The notes under the pieces were generated by a model. The model saw only the letters and a program-made list of their open reading frames with translations. It made no database searches and was not told the DNA's origin. From Ditylenchus dipsaci (taxonomy: Eukaryota > Nematoda > Chromadorea > Rhabditida > Anguinidae): a stretch of DNA of 64,000 nucleotides. How positions within the stretch are numbered: position 1 is the stretch's first letter; the number at the start of each line of letters is the position of its first letter. Location of the stretch: the NCBI GenBank assembly GCA_004194705.1, contig SADC01000289.1, positions 155,134-219,133 on the forward strand. The letters are read 5' to 3'. Positions 23,560-36,200 of the stretch are shown here, piece by piece. The position numbers were made by a program, and so were the translations under genes.

Positions 23560-26500
23560 GCGAAAAAAATACAAAAAAAACAAAACGTGACAGACAGAAT
23601 GACAAACATTGTCCAAATACTATATAGAGATAAATAATGCTATTGTTCAGAAAGTCACAATTTTGTGAAATATTTTTTAAACAACAGAAAGACCTGCCTT
23701 TTTCTGTCAAGTTGCAAAATATAATTTTGCAAGTAATAACTCTTTATATTTTACTAGAACCATGAATATATAACCAAAATTTGTTTATATAAGCCAACCT
23801 ACCGCTGCCACTAATAGACGGCGCAATATGACCAATTTTTTTTGATGAAAATCACCTAACTTCCACATTCAAGTGTCTGTTGCAGCATTTTGACCGCACT
23901 GCAAAGGAAAGTTGCGTATAGCACATCTTCACCTCCTCTCCTTCACTAGCGCACAATTTAATAATAATAATTTTGGAAGAGTTGGTGATTTTCCGTTGCG
24001 TCAATTGCATTTTGTCACCGCATTTCTTCTTCTCATCCCCTAATTTGTTTGCAATTGGAAGTGCAAATCAATATTTTTGTCAATCTTGGTCTATCACTCC
24101 CCACCGAAAATGGACTGTAGAGTTGTTAACTAGTCAAATGCTTTGCTTCAACCCCTACCGATTATCTCCTATCCTCCGCTTTTAACCCTGCTCATTTTGG
24201 GAGGATAGTGAGGGAGATAAACCAGGGGTCTTTTAGTTGGCAGTGGTGTCACATTATACGCAAACAAGAACAACCATCTATTTCTCCTTCTTCGCACCTT
24301 TTTGGGTCATAGAGTGATGTTTTTTCAGTGTTGTGCCGTGAGAATGACTGAAAATTGGAAAATTATACCATAATTAAAAAAATAAATGTCAGTTGTTGGC
24401 ATTGATGATCTACATCTCGTCTTTAGTTTCGAATTGTAATGCGGAGCCAGGTATTTAATTTCGTTAAATTTTTTTAGGATTTTTACTGCTCTGACTTGAA
24501 ACTATTTTATTTTCACTGAGAATTATCATGACACTATTTTTTAACGATTTCGCATCTTTGAAAATTAACATTTTTCTCAATGTTGGTAGTCATCTAGGAC
24601 AATGGCTACAAGTACTACACTTGGCTAATTAAGATTATGATGCTATGTTTTTACAAAACATGGGTTCAAAATATCTAACATATAGTAATAAGTGTAAAGC
24701 CTAGGGCAAAAGGCCACTGAAAAATTCGACCCTAGTATAGAATGGAGCAGTTTCGGTATACACTCCTCAGTCAAAAATCATCTTGGGGACCAAGGCAATT
24801 TTTTTCAAATTCATTTATAAAACTGTTTAATTTTTTTTATAATTTTTTTTTATGAAAAATTTAAACTTTCAGTTATAAAAAATTGCCTTAGCCCCCCTAG
24901 CTGGTTTTCGACTAAGGGTGTATACCGAAATTGACTGAGGGGTATATACCGAAATATGGCCGTATAGAATACCCCTCCAATGATTTCCTTTTCTAAATTT
25001 TATTAAAAAGTACCCAAATATATGTCCCACAGTACGTAATACATTTATTAGTCACAACTTCCATAAGCTGCTTACCCCGAGCCTAAGGGCGGAGCCTGAA
25101 CTTGTTATTTTAAAGGGTAGTTACAGCGATTTTTGTAAAAGTCGAATTTTAGGAGGCATTTACTAGCGCCAAAAATTCTAGAAACTATCGAATCATTGTT
25201 TTATTCATTGTCGATTTTAATATTCTACTTGTTTGTTGAATTTGCTTTAAACCAGCTCAATTATAATTGTTTTGCCTATCATCACCACCTCATATATTCA
25301 AATCAATAGCAACAGACTAGGTAAACAGCAGTGACTGGCTGACCACTTAGTCTATTGACCTTTGCCTCTAACCCCACACTTTTGTTGTTGCTGTCTACTT
25401 GGCCTAGCCCTAATACCTTTGCTTTTCCGGCCTGCCTTCCTCTTGCTCACACTACCACTCATGTTATTTTTAATCAAAGACATGTGGTTGGTTTAGAAAA
25501 CTAGCTTGGATATCTCTATATAGTATTATTATTTCAAAGCAGGAGTAGGGGGACAGCCTTATTCATTTTTTGCTGAGAAGTAGTAGTATTGAGAGTAGTG
25601 CTCGTTAGGGCGTGAACTAAATGTTGCAGCAATCTATGCTGTTATTAGCACCACCACCTATTCATCCACAACAACCACCTGACTGGACCAGCTTTTTTGC
25701 ACTAACTAGCTATATTGTATGTAGGTGTCTGCAACCCGTAGAATTTTTCGTTTAATTTTTTCATAACTTCACTTTATTTGAGAGATTGAAGCCATCTGCT
25801 TGCCAACCCTACTCGAAATGATAAAATTATTTGCCACTTTAAAAAAGTTAGCAGATAAATCGCAGGAGTTTCTCAAGATAAAAAGTTGACTATCAAACAG
25901 TAGCAAATAGTTATTTAGTTGGTTTGTGCCAATCAATAGTTACAACACCAAGTGACCACAACCACCAGGTCAATTAATTGTTTTTTGTGGGTGACCAGCA
26001 CAAGCAGATGGACACTGCTAGGGGCACCAATATAGCGGGATCGCTCTTTTATATGCCGTTTGGGACTTCTGTTTTTATACATGTTAGTGAGAATCGTTTA
26101 TTAAAACCGCTTTTCAGAAAATGCGAGTATTGATGGAGTGCAATATTGTATGTTGTTGATCAAATTGCTAGAAATAGTAGAGATGCTAGGTATTTATTCA
26201 ATTATTTTGATTGTCATCGACTCTACTAGAGGATTGGGCATTACATTAGGCGATGCTGCAGCTGGTTGGTTTTTGTCTGGTTATGTATAAGATATCGCAT
26301 ATTGATACTTTTTAATTCTTTTTAGTTTAAAGGGCTACAAAGATTTTCATTATTTTATTTTTAAATAGTTTTCATTGTAAGCAGAAATTGTGGACCAAGA
26401 ACACAGCTCAATATTCCAATAAAAGACCTTTTTCAAGCCCGACTTTTTATGTCGATTTCGTTCAGGAACACGGGGTTGGAGTCATAGTTAAAGTAAGGGA

Positions 26501-26600
26501 CCCAATGCCGAAAATATTCCAGCTCTAACTCCAACTCCTAATTCCAGAACGAGTTATTATACTACCAAACACAAGATGGCTCGCAAATAGGGCTGTCGAC
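23560..26600. other. Intergenic DNA upstream of the Ig-FN3 receptor
   Basis: I see no certain exon. A degenerate inverted repeat spans about 24715-24975, with CAGTTTCGGTATACACTCC on the left and GGTATATACCGAAAT on the right. A 46-codon open frame starting at about 26149 encodes a hydrophobic start (MLLIKLLEIVEMLGIYSII) and ends before a possible donor. It could be a signal-peptide exon of the receptor that follows, but phase and splice support are weak, so I do not call it. Confidence 0.4.
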
Positions 26601-26664
26601 GTGGAATTTATTACTTTTGGATATTTTTTGAACTTTAGCTCCAAAAGCCATCTGTAGTTTTTGC

Positions 26665-26930
26665 TCGGTGATACCTTTTTTAAAATTCGACGATATTTCC
26701 AATAAAATGGTATATCCAGTGTCAAGACTATTTTAAAAAAATTTCATGCATGTGGCCTTTCTTTTCGACGTGGGACGACGTCCAAATCGACTTTTCACGT
26801 CGACCCACGTCGACAAGAAAGGCCACGTGCATGAAAATTTTCTAAACTAATTTTGACGCTTAATATACCATTTTGTTGAAAATATTGTCGAATTTTAAAA
26901 AGGTATCACCAAGCAAAAATAAGTACGTGA
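26665..26930. mobile_element. Foldback with a long central hairpin
   Basis: The arms pair from GTGATACCTTTTTTAAAATT on the left to AATTTTAAAAAGGTATCACC on the right. The inner part, about 26745-26835, contains TGCATGTGGCCTTTCTTTTC, GACGTGG units and their inverse AGAAAGGCCACGTGCATG. It lies just upstream of the first receptor exon seen. Confidence 0.65.
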
Positions 26931-27228
26931 ACAAGCCATTAGACACTCCAAAAGGTCCTATTTTTTAAAAGATTCCAATACCCTTAGTTTTTCAAATTTT
27001 CTGTTTTCATTTATATTTTTTGCATTTATTTTTTCTCAAGTAAAAATGTAAATTTTGATAAAAAAAAAATTGAAGATGGTCGGTAATTTTTTAGTTAGAT
27101 ATTGCTTTTTTCCGTCATAAAATTACTCTATTCAACTGATTACTAGACGCGAAATTAGGAAAAGTTCGTTTGTCCATGCCAAAACAAAAATGAGCTTTCA
27201 AATTTCTTTGTTGAAAACCTATTCCTAG

Positions 27229-30200
27229 GAGGAATTTTCAAACTACCGGAGCTGATTGTGCACACCAACAACAGCTACTTACAACGCCAGTCAGAGACCA
27301 GGTTGGAGTGTCGAATAGCTGGCCAGCCCACACTATGGACCAATGCCACATTGGACAGATTGTTGTGGCTCAAAGATGGCACACCTGTGAGTGAATTAAG
27401 GCATGCAAACAACGACTTTGTACTCACCAATTCTGAAAGAAATGCTGATGCTTCGCCAAACTCCCAGCCAAATGGTCAATCTGTGTAAGTTTTATTTTTT
27501 ACTAAATATTTTGGAGGCTGTAGGTGAAAACACCCCTTAAATTAAGTGTTTACCCCCTCAAACTTTTAAAAAATCGTTATTCTCCCGAGGCTCTCGACCA
27601 TACACGGCCGCCTGCGGCCGGCGCTCCGCCGGCGGAGGCGGCGAAATTTTTAAAATGCCGCAGGCGGCGGAGATAGAGGCGGCGCTCATTTTCGAAAGAC
27701 ATCGGCGGAGACGGCGGCGCTTTTTTTTTGGGGGGGGGGAATGTGCAAGTATGCTCTCGACAAACTACCACAAACTACGAAAGAGTTGCCATAGTTCAAG
27801 CTTGTTCAATCAAAAATGTTATGAACCAAGACTAATAAGCGTAACTACAATTTTTAATGAATAGTTTCCAGATTGCGAATAGTACATGCCACTCATCACA
27901 GTGAAGGCGACTACCAATGCTCTGCCATTGTCAGGAACATCCAGGTTGCTGATGACCAGGCGGTGGACAGCAGGCTTGTCTCTGCCCCGCTCAAGTTAAA
28001 AAGGCTAGGATCACTAAGTTTGAACGCTATGACGCTCCTATTGTCAGGGTGAAGCAGGGTCAGGTGGGTTCACAACCATTATGTTTACTTATTATCTAAC
28101 ATTTCTCACTTTTATTAATTCAGGTAGCCAGACTGGCTTGCTTTGGGCTGCCCGACGTGATACCTGGTCCACCAGAAGTCTTTTTCGAAAAAACATGGTC
28201 ATGAAGGTCTAGCATTAGGCAGAACTGGTAAGTGTTTGAAGGCAGCACGGTGATGCATATATTTAATTCAAGATGAAAATACTTGAGATTTAGTTTCACC
28301 TCCAGTGGGGCACGCAAATCTTGCTACAATTTACAATTTTAGGGAATGAGCGCTTCATAGCCACGCCATCAGGCCTGCAAATAGCACTAACCCAGCCTTC
28401 GGATGCTGGCCGCTATTTCTGTGTGGTCAGAAATGTGTACACCAACCAGACCAGAAGGGCACCTCGACCCACAGTCCTTGTGGTTAGTCATTCTTACGAA
28501 ACTTCTGGGTTGAAAAGAGCCATTTAATTTCTGCGTTCTCTGAAAGGTGTTCCAAACGCGACCTTGATTTTAGACTTTATTACATGTAAAAATTGGTAAA
28601 AGATGGGTCGCACAGAACGTGCGAATCTTTCTTGGCTACAACTCTTTTGTGCACTAAACTATGATAAACGATATTCAGGTTGATCCAACCGGGTTCGGTG
28701 ACCATCGCACAGTGCAGCATAACCACCAATACAACAGCCACAACTTCAGAAACTATTCTCGTCGACCCGGCCATTACTTTCCTAACCAAGAAGATCAGCA
28801 GCCAGTCATCCCTCACCCATTCCCACCCCTTTACCCACTCCAGAATTGTATTTCCCGAGTCCATCAACCAGTCACAACCAGTTGAACTTCACGTAGTAGC
28901 TGGTCAGACTGCCATTCTAGAGTGTGTAATATGGCAGGCTAAAGTGGTGTGGAATAAACCTGACTTGTCCATGCCCACCGTGTCCCTTACAGATGATAGA
29001 GCCAGAATCAGACAGATCTGGGGGAACCTCAGGATCAAGCAAGTGAGTGTGGAGGACTCAGGAGAGTATGTGTGTCATGGCCTAACATGGCCCACCACGC
29101 TTCTTACAGCAGTGGATTTGAGAAGGAGATTGTTGGAAGAGGAGCACCCAAGAGTTAGATATAAGCTGGTGGTACATGCTCCCACCAATGTCCGACTGAT
29201 GCTGGCTCAACAGATGCACGACAAGAGTTGGCAAGTGAGTGGCTAAATGATGGCTTAATAAAGCGAAAAATACATTCATCAGTAAAATACTGCAATCATT
29301 TTTGAAGCCTTTGTACAAGCATTTATTGAAATAGCTCAAAGACTTTCCTATTAATTAAAGTGAATTTAGCTGAGTTGCTATGCACACAACCTTCGCTACG
29401 AAATCCCCATGGTCTACGTCAACGGACTGGCTCTAATAGATGCCATGGAGGAAATGGGCGTGCCTCCACAAACCAACTTTTACACCAACCCTATCAATGT
29501 GACCCTCAAAGCCAACAATCCTTTGTCTGGCAGTATACAGGTGGTGATTATCACCTAACACATTTTACATTCCTAAATTGGCGGCAAGTTACGGCCAGCT
29601 GGATAAGAGGTTTTGAACTCTTCAATAAAGATTTCATTTTTTAAATAATAAAACGCGTAAAAATTATAAAATGATCTGTAAAATAATACAATAATTTTAC
29701 ACTTTCAGTGCATCTCTCGACCAGCCATGGAGGAAGCTGAAATCTACGGTTTTGAACTGGAAAGGGGCAGGGCCATGAACTTATATGTCGACAGTCGCCT
29801 AAACCAAAAGGCTATAGTAGCAGCCAAAAAACCTTCACCTGATCAAGTAGACACCCATGCTTCATCCCCTATGTCTTTGGAAGCCCAAGAGCCAAAGCAA
29901 ACTACTGAAACACAAGAAGTAGAAGAAAAGCAGGTTCCGACCCAATCAATACCCCTAGAAATAGCTCAACCTGTAGCTTTTGTTGCCGGGGACCAGTCAG
30001 TGAGAGTGCAATGGGCAGTCCAGCCTGTGGAACATCCTCAACTCGCCCGATTGCTCAACTTTGCAGTAGAGATGAGGCGAAAGGACAGGAGGGCAGGGGA
30101 AGAAGATGGGGGAGAAGATGATGAAAGTGAAGAAGACGAAAACGATACAGAAGAGTGGAGTGTGAGCGACCATGTCCAGCCCCATGTCAGAGCCCTCACC

Positions 30201-33200
30201 ATCCCAAGGCTAGTGCCGGACTCTGAGTAAGTGGATATTTCATAGATTTCAGTGAAAAACTAGTATTTTTTCAATTTTAGTTACCAATTTCGAATAACAG
30301 CGCATTTTAATGACCGTAGCAGGTTGAGCAGTCAGCCGACCGTCTGGCTAGGCATTGAACAAGCGCAACCAGTCAAACCAGTAGTCCCTGCTATCCCTCA
30401 GGTGAGATAAGCTTTTTTAATTCAGCTAATAACCACATTTAAGATCACCCGGTTGCAAACAGTGTCCCACGAGTCCATGCTGCTAGCCTGGAACCACACA
30501 TCTCAAGTCCCAAGTGGGGCTGACACAGCTTCGAAAGCCAAAGTGGACAAATACATCATCCACTACTCTCCCTTGGATTCCTGGAATGCGGAGAAGAACC
30601 CAATGAAAGTAGAGGTTAGTGCTGCCTCCAGTGAAATACTGCTGACTGAACTCGAGCCTGACACTGAATACAAGGTAGGAATATCTAAGTTGACTTATAT
30701 TCTTGCGTTAATTGATACATCTAGGTCTTTATCATAGCTGAGAACGAGGCTGGCAGAAGTCCATCTAGTCGACCTAGAATTGCTAGAACTTATGGTAAGT
30801 ATTTTAGTTATTACTTAAAGCCTCTGCAATTTTTTTAAACCTGAGTGTTTTGCAATACTCTGCACAACAGCTGTTATAATGTATGAAAATTTTCAGTGGT
30901 GACTGGATCAGACTTTGATAGCGGAGGAAATGTTTGGTGGGGCAAGGTTAGGAGGGACTACCTGAACCTGCCTGAAGTCAGTCTCAAGTTTATGCTTATG
31001 TTTGGGGCACTGTGCATAGCTGGCATTTTACTCATTCTTCTCTGCTGCTTGACTGCTTGTAGACTCCGAGAGTGGAGAACGCAGGGCAGAGGCGGCTCAA
31101 TTAGTCAGTTTGCGAATTTAAAGGGGAGTGTATCTCTTGTCCGTATCTGGTCCCGCATGGAAATCGTTTAATCCAAATTAAACCACTTTCTGAGCTTGCT
31201 CGTTCGAATCTCTCTGGGTGTTAACTTCTTTTTGTTCGCAGTTTTTTAGCGATTGAGCTGAATTCATGCTAAAAAATATCGACGAATCCATTGGAAAGAT
31301 TTCCAGGATTGTTTTTTCAGTCAACAACTGTCTTAAATTTGCGAAATCAGCCAGAAACCATGTATTTCGGTTTATGTCTATTTTATCTATCGGTCTATTT
31401 TATTACTTTTTAAAGAGTGATAGTCATTTTCTAGAGTCAGAAAAACGCAAGGTACCTCATAAAAAAATTCCTCATCAGATAAAAATAGACAGCACGTCAA
31501 AAGTTACTTCAGGAATCGGGTAGCTTGGATTTACAAATTACCGATTTTCGGACCACAGTCAAATTTCTATTCCCGGTTATCACTGTAGCTTAGGCGTTAT
31601 GCTTGTGGAATCATGACTGATAAAAAAATACTTGAATTGCCAGCAAGATCCTGACAATTATTTTTGTAAATGTCAAATAACATGTGAAAAAAAATAAAGT
31701 TCACAACCATGGGGATTCGAAGCAGCAAGCTTAGAAAGTGCTTGAAATTGAATTGGAACGATTTCCATGCGGGACCAGATGCGGACAAGAGATACACTCC
31801 TTCTTTAAAAAATCAAAAAATTAGGATCTGATATCAGGGATGAGCTTTTGTAAATATTTGCGGGAAATAGTTACAAATTTTTGCATTTGAAAAATAGTTA
31901 AGCCGCTTTCACAATGGGTCTGGCACTCAGTGCGCGACCGGCTTCCTTTTCACTGTAATTTTTTTCTTGATTGCGAAAAAAAATTCTGTTAGCATCATTT
32001 TGTAGCTGAGATTAAGGGCGTCAACATGAGCCATTCAGAATTAACATGTAATCGTGAAATTTTAGATAAAAATGCCCAGTCTGACACTGAGTCTAACACT
32101 CGGTCTGAGTGTCCGATTTAGTGTCAGACTGGGCATTTTGTGTTAAATTTTGAAATCACACGTTAATTTTCAATGACTCATTTTGAAGCCCTTAATCTTA
32201 GCTACAAAATGGTACAAACAGAATTTTTTTTCGCAATCAAGAAAAAAATTACAGCGAAAAGGAAGCCGGGTCGCGCACTAAGTCCCAGACCCATTGTGAA
32301 AGCGGCTTTACAGCCTGTAACTATTTTGACATTTGTAACTATTCTTGTAACTATTTCTCGCCACGAAAGTAATAATTTAAAAAAAGTTACAGCCTGTAAC
32401 TATTTTTGTCTTCGCTATAGTTTCTCGGCGCAAAATCAGCAATTAAATTTTTTAAAATTAAATTTGGTCAATTTCGTAAAAATTTCATGGTAGGCAAAAA
32501 CCAGATGGCTTAGGACCCAATCCAGAATGGCCAAAAGCCAAAATTATTGGTTTTTGGGGGTTTACTAAAGGGGGAGTAAACTTTTTGCGAAAAAGCGATT
32601 CAGCGGATCAGAATTCCAGTCAGGTCGGCTTAATCGCTCAGAATCGCACGTTCCACTTTAAACCACCCTAAACTAAGTTTCTGAGCGACTAAGCCCATCT
32701 GATTGGAATTCTGATCCGCTCAGTCGATTTTTCGAAATAAGTTTACCCCCCTTTAGTAAACCCTCAAAAAACAATTATTCTTGGCTTTTGGCCATTCTGG
32801 ATTGGGTCCTAAGCCATCTGGTTTTGCCTACCCTGAAATTTTTACAAAATTGACCAAATTTAATTTTAAAAAATTTAATTGCTGATTTCGTGCCGAGAAA
32901 CTACAGCGAAGACAAAAATAGTTACACGCTGTAACTTTTTTTTTAAAATTATTACTTTCGTGGCGAGAAATAGTTACAAGAATAGTTACAAAGGTCAAAA
33001 TAGTTACAGGCTGTAACTATTTTTCAAATGCACAAATTTTTAACTATTTCCCGCAAATACAGTCGAACCTCCCATTAACATACTCCCCAATTAACATACG
33101 CTCTCCATTAACATACTCCCCAATTAACATACGCTCTCCCATTAACATACGGCTGGCTAAGCTTTGGTTGGTTCTTCGAAGATGAGGCAAAATTACCTCT

Positions 33201-36200
33201 CCCATTAACATACACTCCCATTAACATACACCTCTCATTAACATACGGCCAGACTCAGTCCCGTTCTAACAATTGGCTCTCCCATTAACTTACAGTCGAT
33301 CCTTTTTTCGAATTAAACCTCTGTCTCTACAAAAACAATTTTACAAATCTCATTTTTTTATGAAAATTTCTAAAAAGCTTGGAGGCAAAGTTTTTTAATT
33401 TTTATAAAAAAAATTTGCCTTGGTCCCCCAAGCTGTTCTAAATTTAATATATTAAAATTGCCTTAGTCTTCCAAGCTGCTTTAAAGGACCTGACCTCTTC
33501 CTAGTCATGGCAATTTGTAATTTTTGAATTGGCGGGGGACCATTTATTTTTTCCGTAATTATTTTTTTGAAATGCGAAAATATTTTTTTATTATAAGTTG
33601 CGTGTCTATTTTTTGATGTGAGTTTTTTCCTTTTGGTTCTTGTTGAAATTTATTGTTGTCTAGGTGATCTGACATCTCTACCTAGGTCCAGAGTGAGCTG
33701 CGTGCCGTTGTATTAGATAAGTTTTTATTTCTTTACCATCGCCGTCTCTTGCTTTTCTGGTTTTGTTTTCAGGTGAGGTTGCTGGATCCATCATCCAACC
33801 AGGTGAATATTTTACTTCACGATTTTCGGGTGTATTTTATTCAACTTCTAGGTCGTGGCTTTGTCGTCTTTCCGGTCAAATTCAAGGCGTTGGTTTTTCG
33901 TTCCCTCAAAAGGTCAAGTCATCGATGGAACCGAAATACCCCGGCCAAAATGGGTACGTGACATTTCACTCTAACGGTCATCTAAAATTGTGTACGTGTG
34001 GATTCTAGGTTGTCATATGCTGCATTTCAGGTGTTTCAAGTGACTGAAGCTGGATTATTTGTGAACATAGGTCCGTTGACTTGCTTCGTCTCCAAGGCAT
34101 GTTTTTAAGTTGGCAAGGTTGTTTTAACAGCACATGTTTTATTTTAGCAGTGCGTTCCACCGGATATGGTGTTTTGTCCTGACAGTGTTCCAGCCAGTTA
34201 CGGAAACGAAGTAAGTCTTGAAGCAGCAATTTCTGATGTGAGACTTTCTTTTTCAGGACGAGACTGTTGTTTACAAGGAGCGAGATGATATTCGTGTCAA
34301 GCTTATTGAAATTCGGCTGGATCAAATGACATCTTCTCTATTGGCTCGCTTATGGAAGACTACTTGAGACTTCGCACTTTTGAATAGACAATGTATTATC
34401 GCAAGTTCACTATCCTTCGATGTTCAACTGTTTGTTTCTTGCCAATAAAAAATCTCTTGTTGTTTGAGGTCGTACTTCAATAGGTCCACCCCGAAACACC
34501 CCCGCCGGAACACCCCCGGCCGAAACACCCCCGCCGAAACACCCCGGCCAAAATGGGTTTCTCTCTTAGGAAATTTTACTCTCAGGACATTTCACTCTTG
34601 GGACATTTCACTCTCTAGAACATTTCACTCTCAGGACATTTCACTTTCTAGGACATTTCACTCTCCTGTCTAATATTTGCTCTAATAAAGTGTCTACCTC
34701 TCGGATCCGAAATTTTGGATGTATTAGTAATTGTTACTTACATTTTTTTTGTTACTTACATTTTTACTTACATTTTTTTTCAAGATTAATCGACATCAGA
34801 TGAAAGATTTTTGATAGGGAAGCTTTCGAATATACTTTTAAGTACCGCGCGAAGGTTGGCCGTTTTGCGGCTAAGACCAGCATACTCCGCATTGCAAATA
34901 ATAGAAAGTAAACCAATCGGTGGCCCTTCTAAAATTAATAAAAGTTGGTGTTACGCAAGCGGTAGTACCAAGGTGGCAGCACTTAGGTGATATTACCTAG
35001 GTAATGATCCACTTTCTGAATAGGGTCTGATTTACCTTAGTACCACCACTTGAGTAGCACCACCTGAGTACCAATTTCTGAGTAGCTCGACACTAGTACC
35101 TCTGCCTGGATACTACCTAAGTATCACTAGCTAGGCAGTTCTACCCGAGTACCGATACCTGAGCGCTACCTTGGTACCTTCTTTCCATGGGGCATACAAC
35201 TTTTTAAAACTGGGGTTACTGCAAATTTTAAACAAATTTTCGCTTGGTTTTCATTTCGAATTTTCATAATGGTTTCAAGAGTGAAGTGTCCCAGAGAGTG
35301 AAGTGTCCCAGAGAGTGAAATGTCCGGAGAGTGAAATGTCCTAGAGAGTGAAATGTCCTAGAGAGTGAAATGTCCCTGAGAGTGAAATGTCCCTGAGAGT
35401 GAAATGTCCCGGAGAGTGAAATTTCCGTGGCCCGGCCAAAATACCCCACATACAGGAAAGTGGCGAGGAAACAAACCCGGACTATCTAGGATGTTATGTG
35501 AAAAATGATACAACTTATTTTACAGATTCTTTTGATGATTATGATTATTGAAACCGTAGAATAAATGCGGAGGAATAAATTAAAACAGACGGCACACTGC
35601 AAAAACGGTCCACCAAAGCTATTTGACTTGAGCCAGTAACCCCACCTGAAAACAAAACCAGAAAAGCAAGAGACGGCGATGGTAAAGAAATAAAAACTTA
35701 TCTAATACAACGGCACGCAGCTCACTCTGGACCTAGGTAGAGATGTCAGATCACCTAGACAACAATAAATTTCAACAAGAACCAAAAGGAAAAAACTCAC
35801 ATCAAAAATAGACACGCAACTTTTAATAAAAAAATATTTTCGCATTTCAAAAAAATAATTACGGAAAAATAAATGGTCCCCCGCCAATTCAAAAATTACA
35901 AATTGCCATGACTAGGAAGAGGTCAGGTCCTTTAACTGAGGGGTGTGTTTCGAAATCGACTGAGAAGTGTGTTCCGTAATTGACTGTATGGTGTGTCCCG
36001 AAATGTGGCCTCAAAATTAAACGGACTCTCCTATTAACATACGCTGAGCTAAATTATGGAATCTGGCTCTCTCATTAACATACTCCCCCATTAACATACA
36101 CCTCTCATTAACATACGGCAAGTCCCGGTCCCAAGGGTGTATGTTAATGGGAGTTTTGACTGTAGTTACAAAAGCTGATCCCTGTCTGATATGTGTTTTA

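Larger units (their letters stand above)
33485..35931. mobile_element. TTAA-flanked TIR element carrying an RPB7 fragment
   Basis: Long inverted termini of roughly 290 bp (33485-33775 and 35643-35931) start AGGACCTGACCTCTTCCTAG and are flanked by TTAA at 33481-33484 and 35932-35935. Within the TIRs the phrases GTCTAGGTGATCTGACATCT and CCATCGCCGTCTCTTGCTTT are present in both orientations. The TIRs end just at the start of the first RPB7-derived exon (CAGGTG). TTAA target duplication is characteristic of piggyBac-type insertion; no transposase is seen, so mobilisation would have to be in trans. Confidence 0.8.
33060..36162. mobile_element. TA-flanked Tc1/mariner-like element, 3.1 kb
   Basis: The left end CAGTCGAACCTCCCATTAAC and the right end (complement CAGTCAAAACTCCCATTAAC) are inverted copies flanked by TA. 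The insertion splits the right arm of element A exactly between CCGCAAATA and TAGTTACAAAAG. Subterminal regions on both sides carry repeated ATTAACATAC modules (about 33075-33290 and 36025-36150). No transposase is visible; the interior is occupied by the TTAA-flanked element at 33485-35931. Confidence 0.8.
31838..36195. mobile_element. Palindromic element A, interrupted by later insertions
   Basis: The left outer arm (CAGGGATGAGCTTTTGTAAA, then TTGCGGGAAATAGTTA) pairs with CTATTTCCCGCAAATA at about 33043-33059 plus TAGTTACAAAAGCTGATCCC at 36163-36182. The inner arms pair from AACTATTTTGACATTTGTAA (about 32320) to about 32990, including GGCTTAGGACCCAATCCAGA and its inverse. Two insertions interrupt it: one at a TTA in the left arm and one at a TA in the right arm. 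A second, partial copy of element A lies at 46474-47850. Confidence 0.8.

Noticed and set aside
34464..34673. Frame with repeated FHSQDISLSRT
   Set aside because: It is a translation of the GGACATTTCACTCTC array of a foldback.
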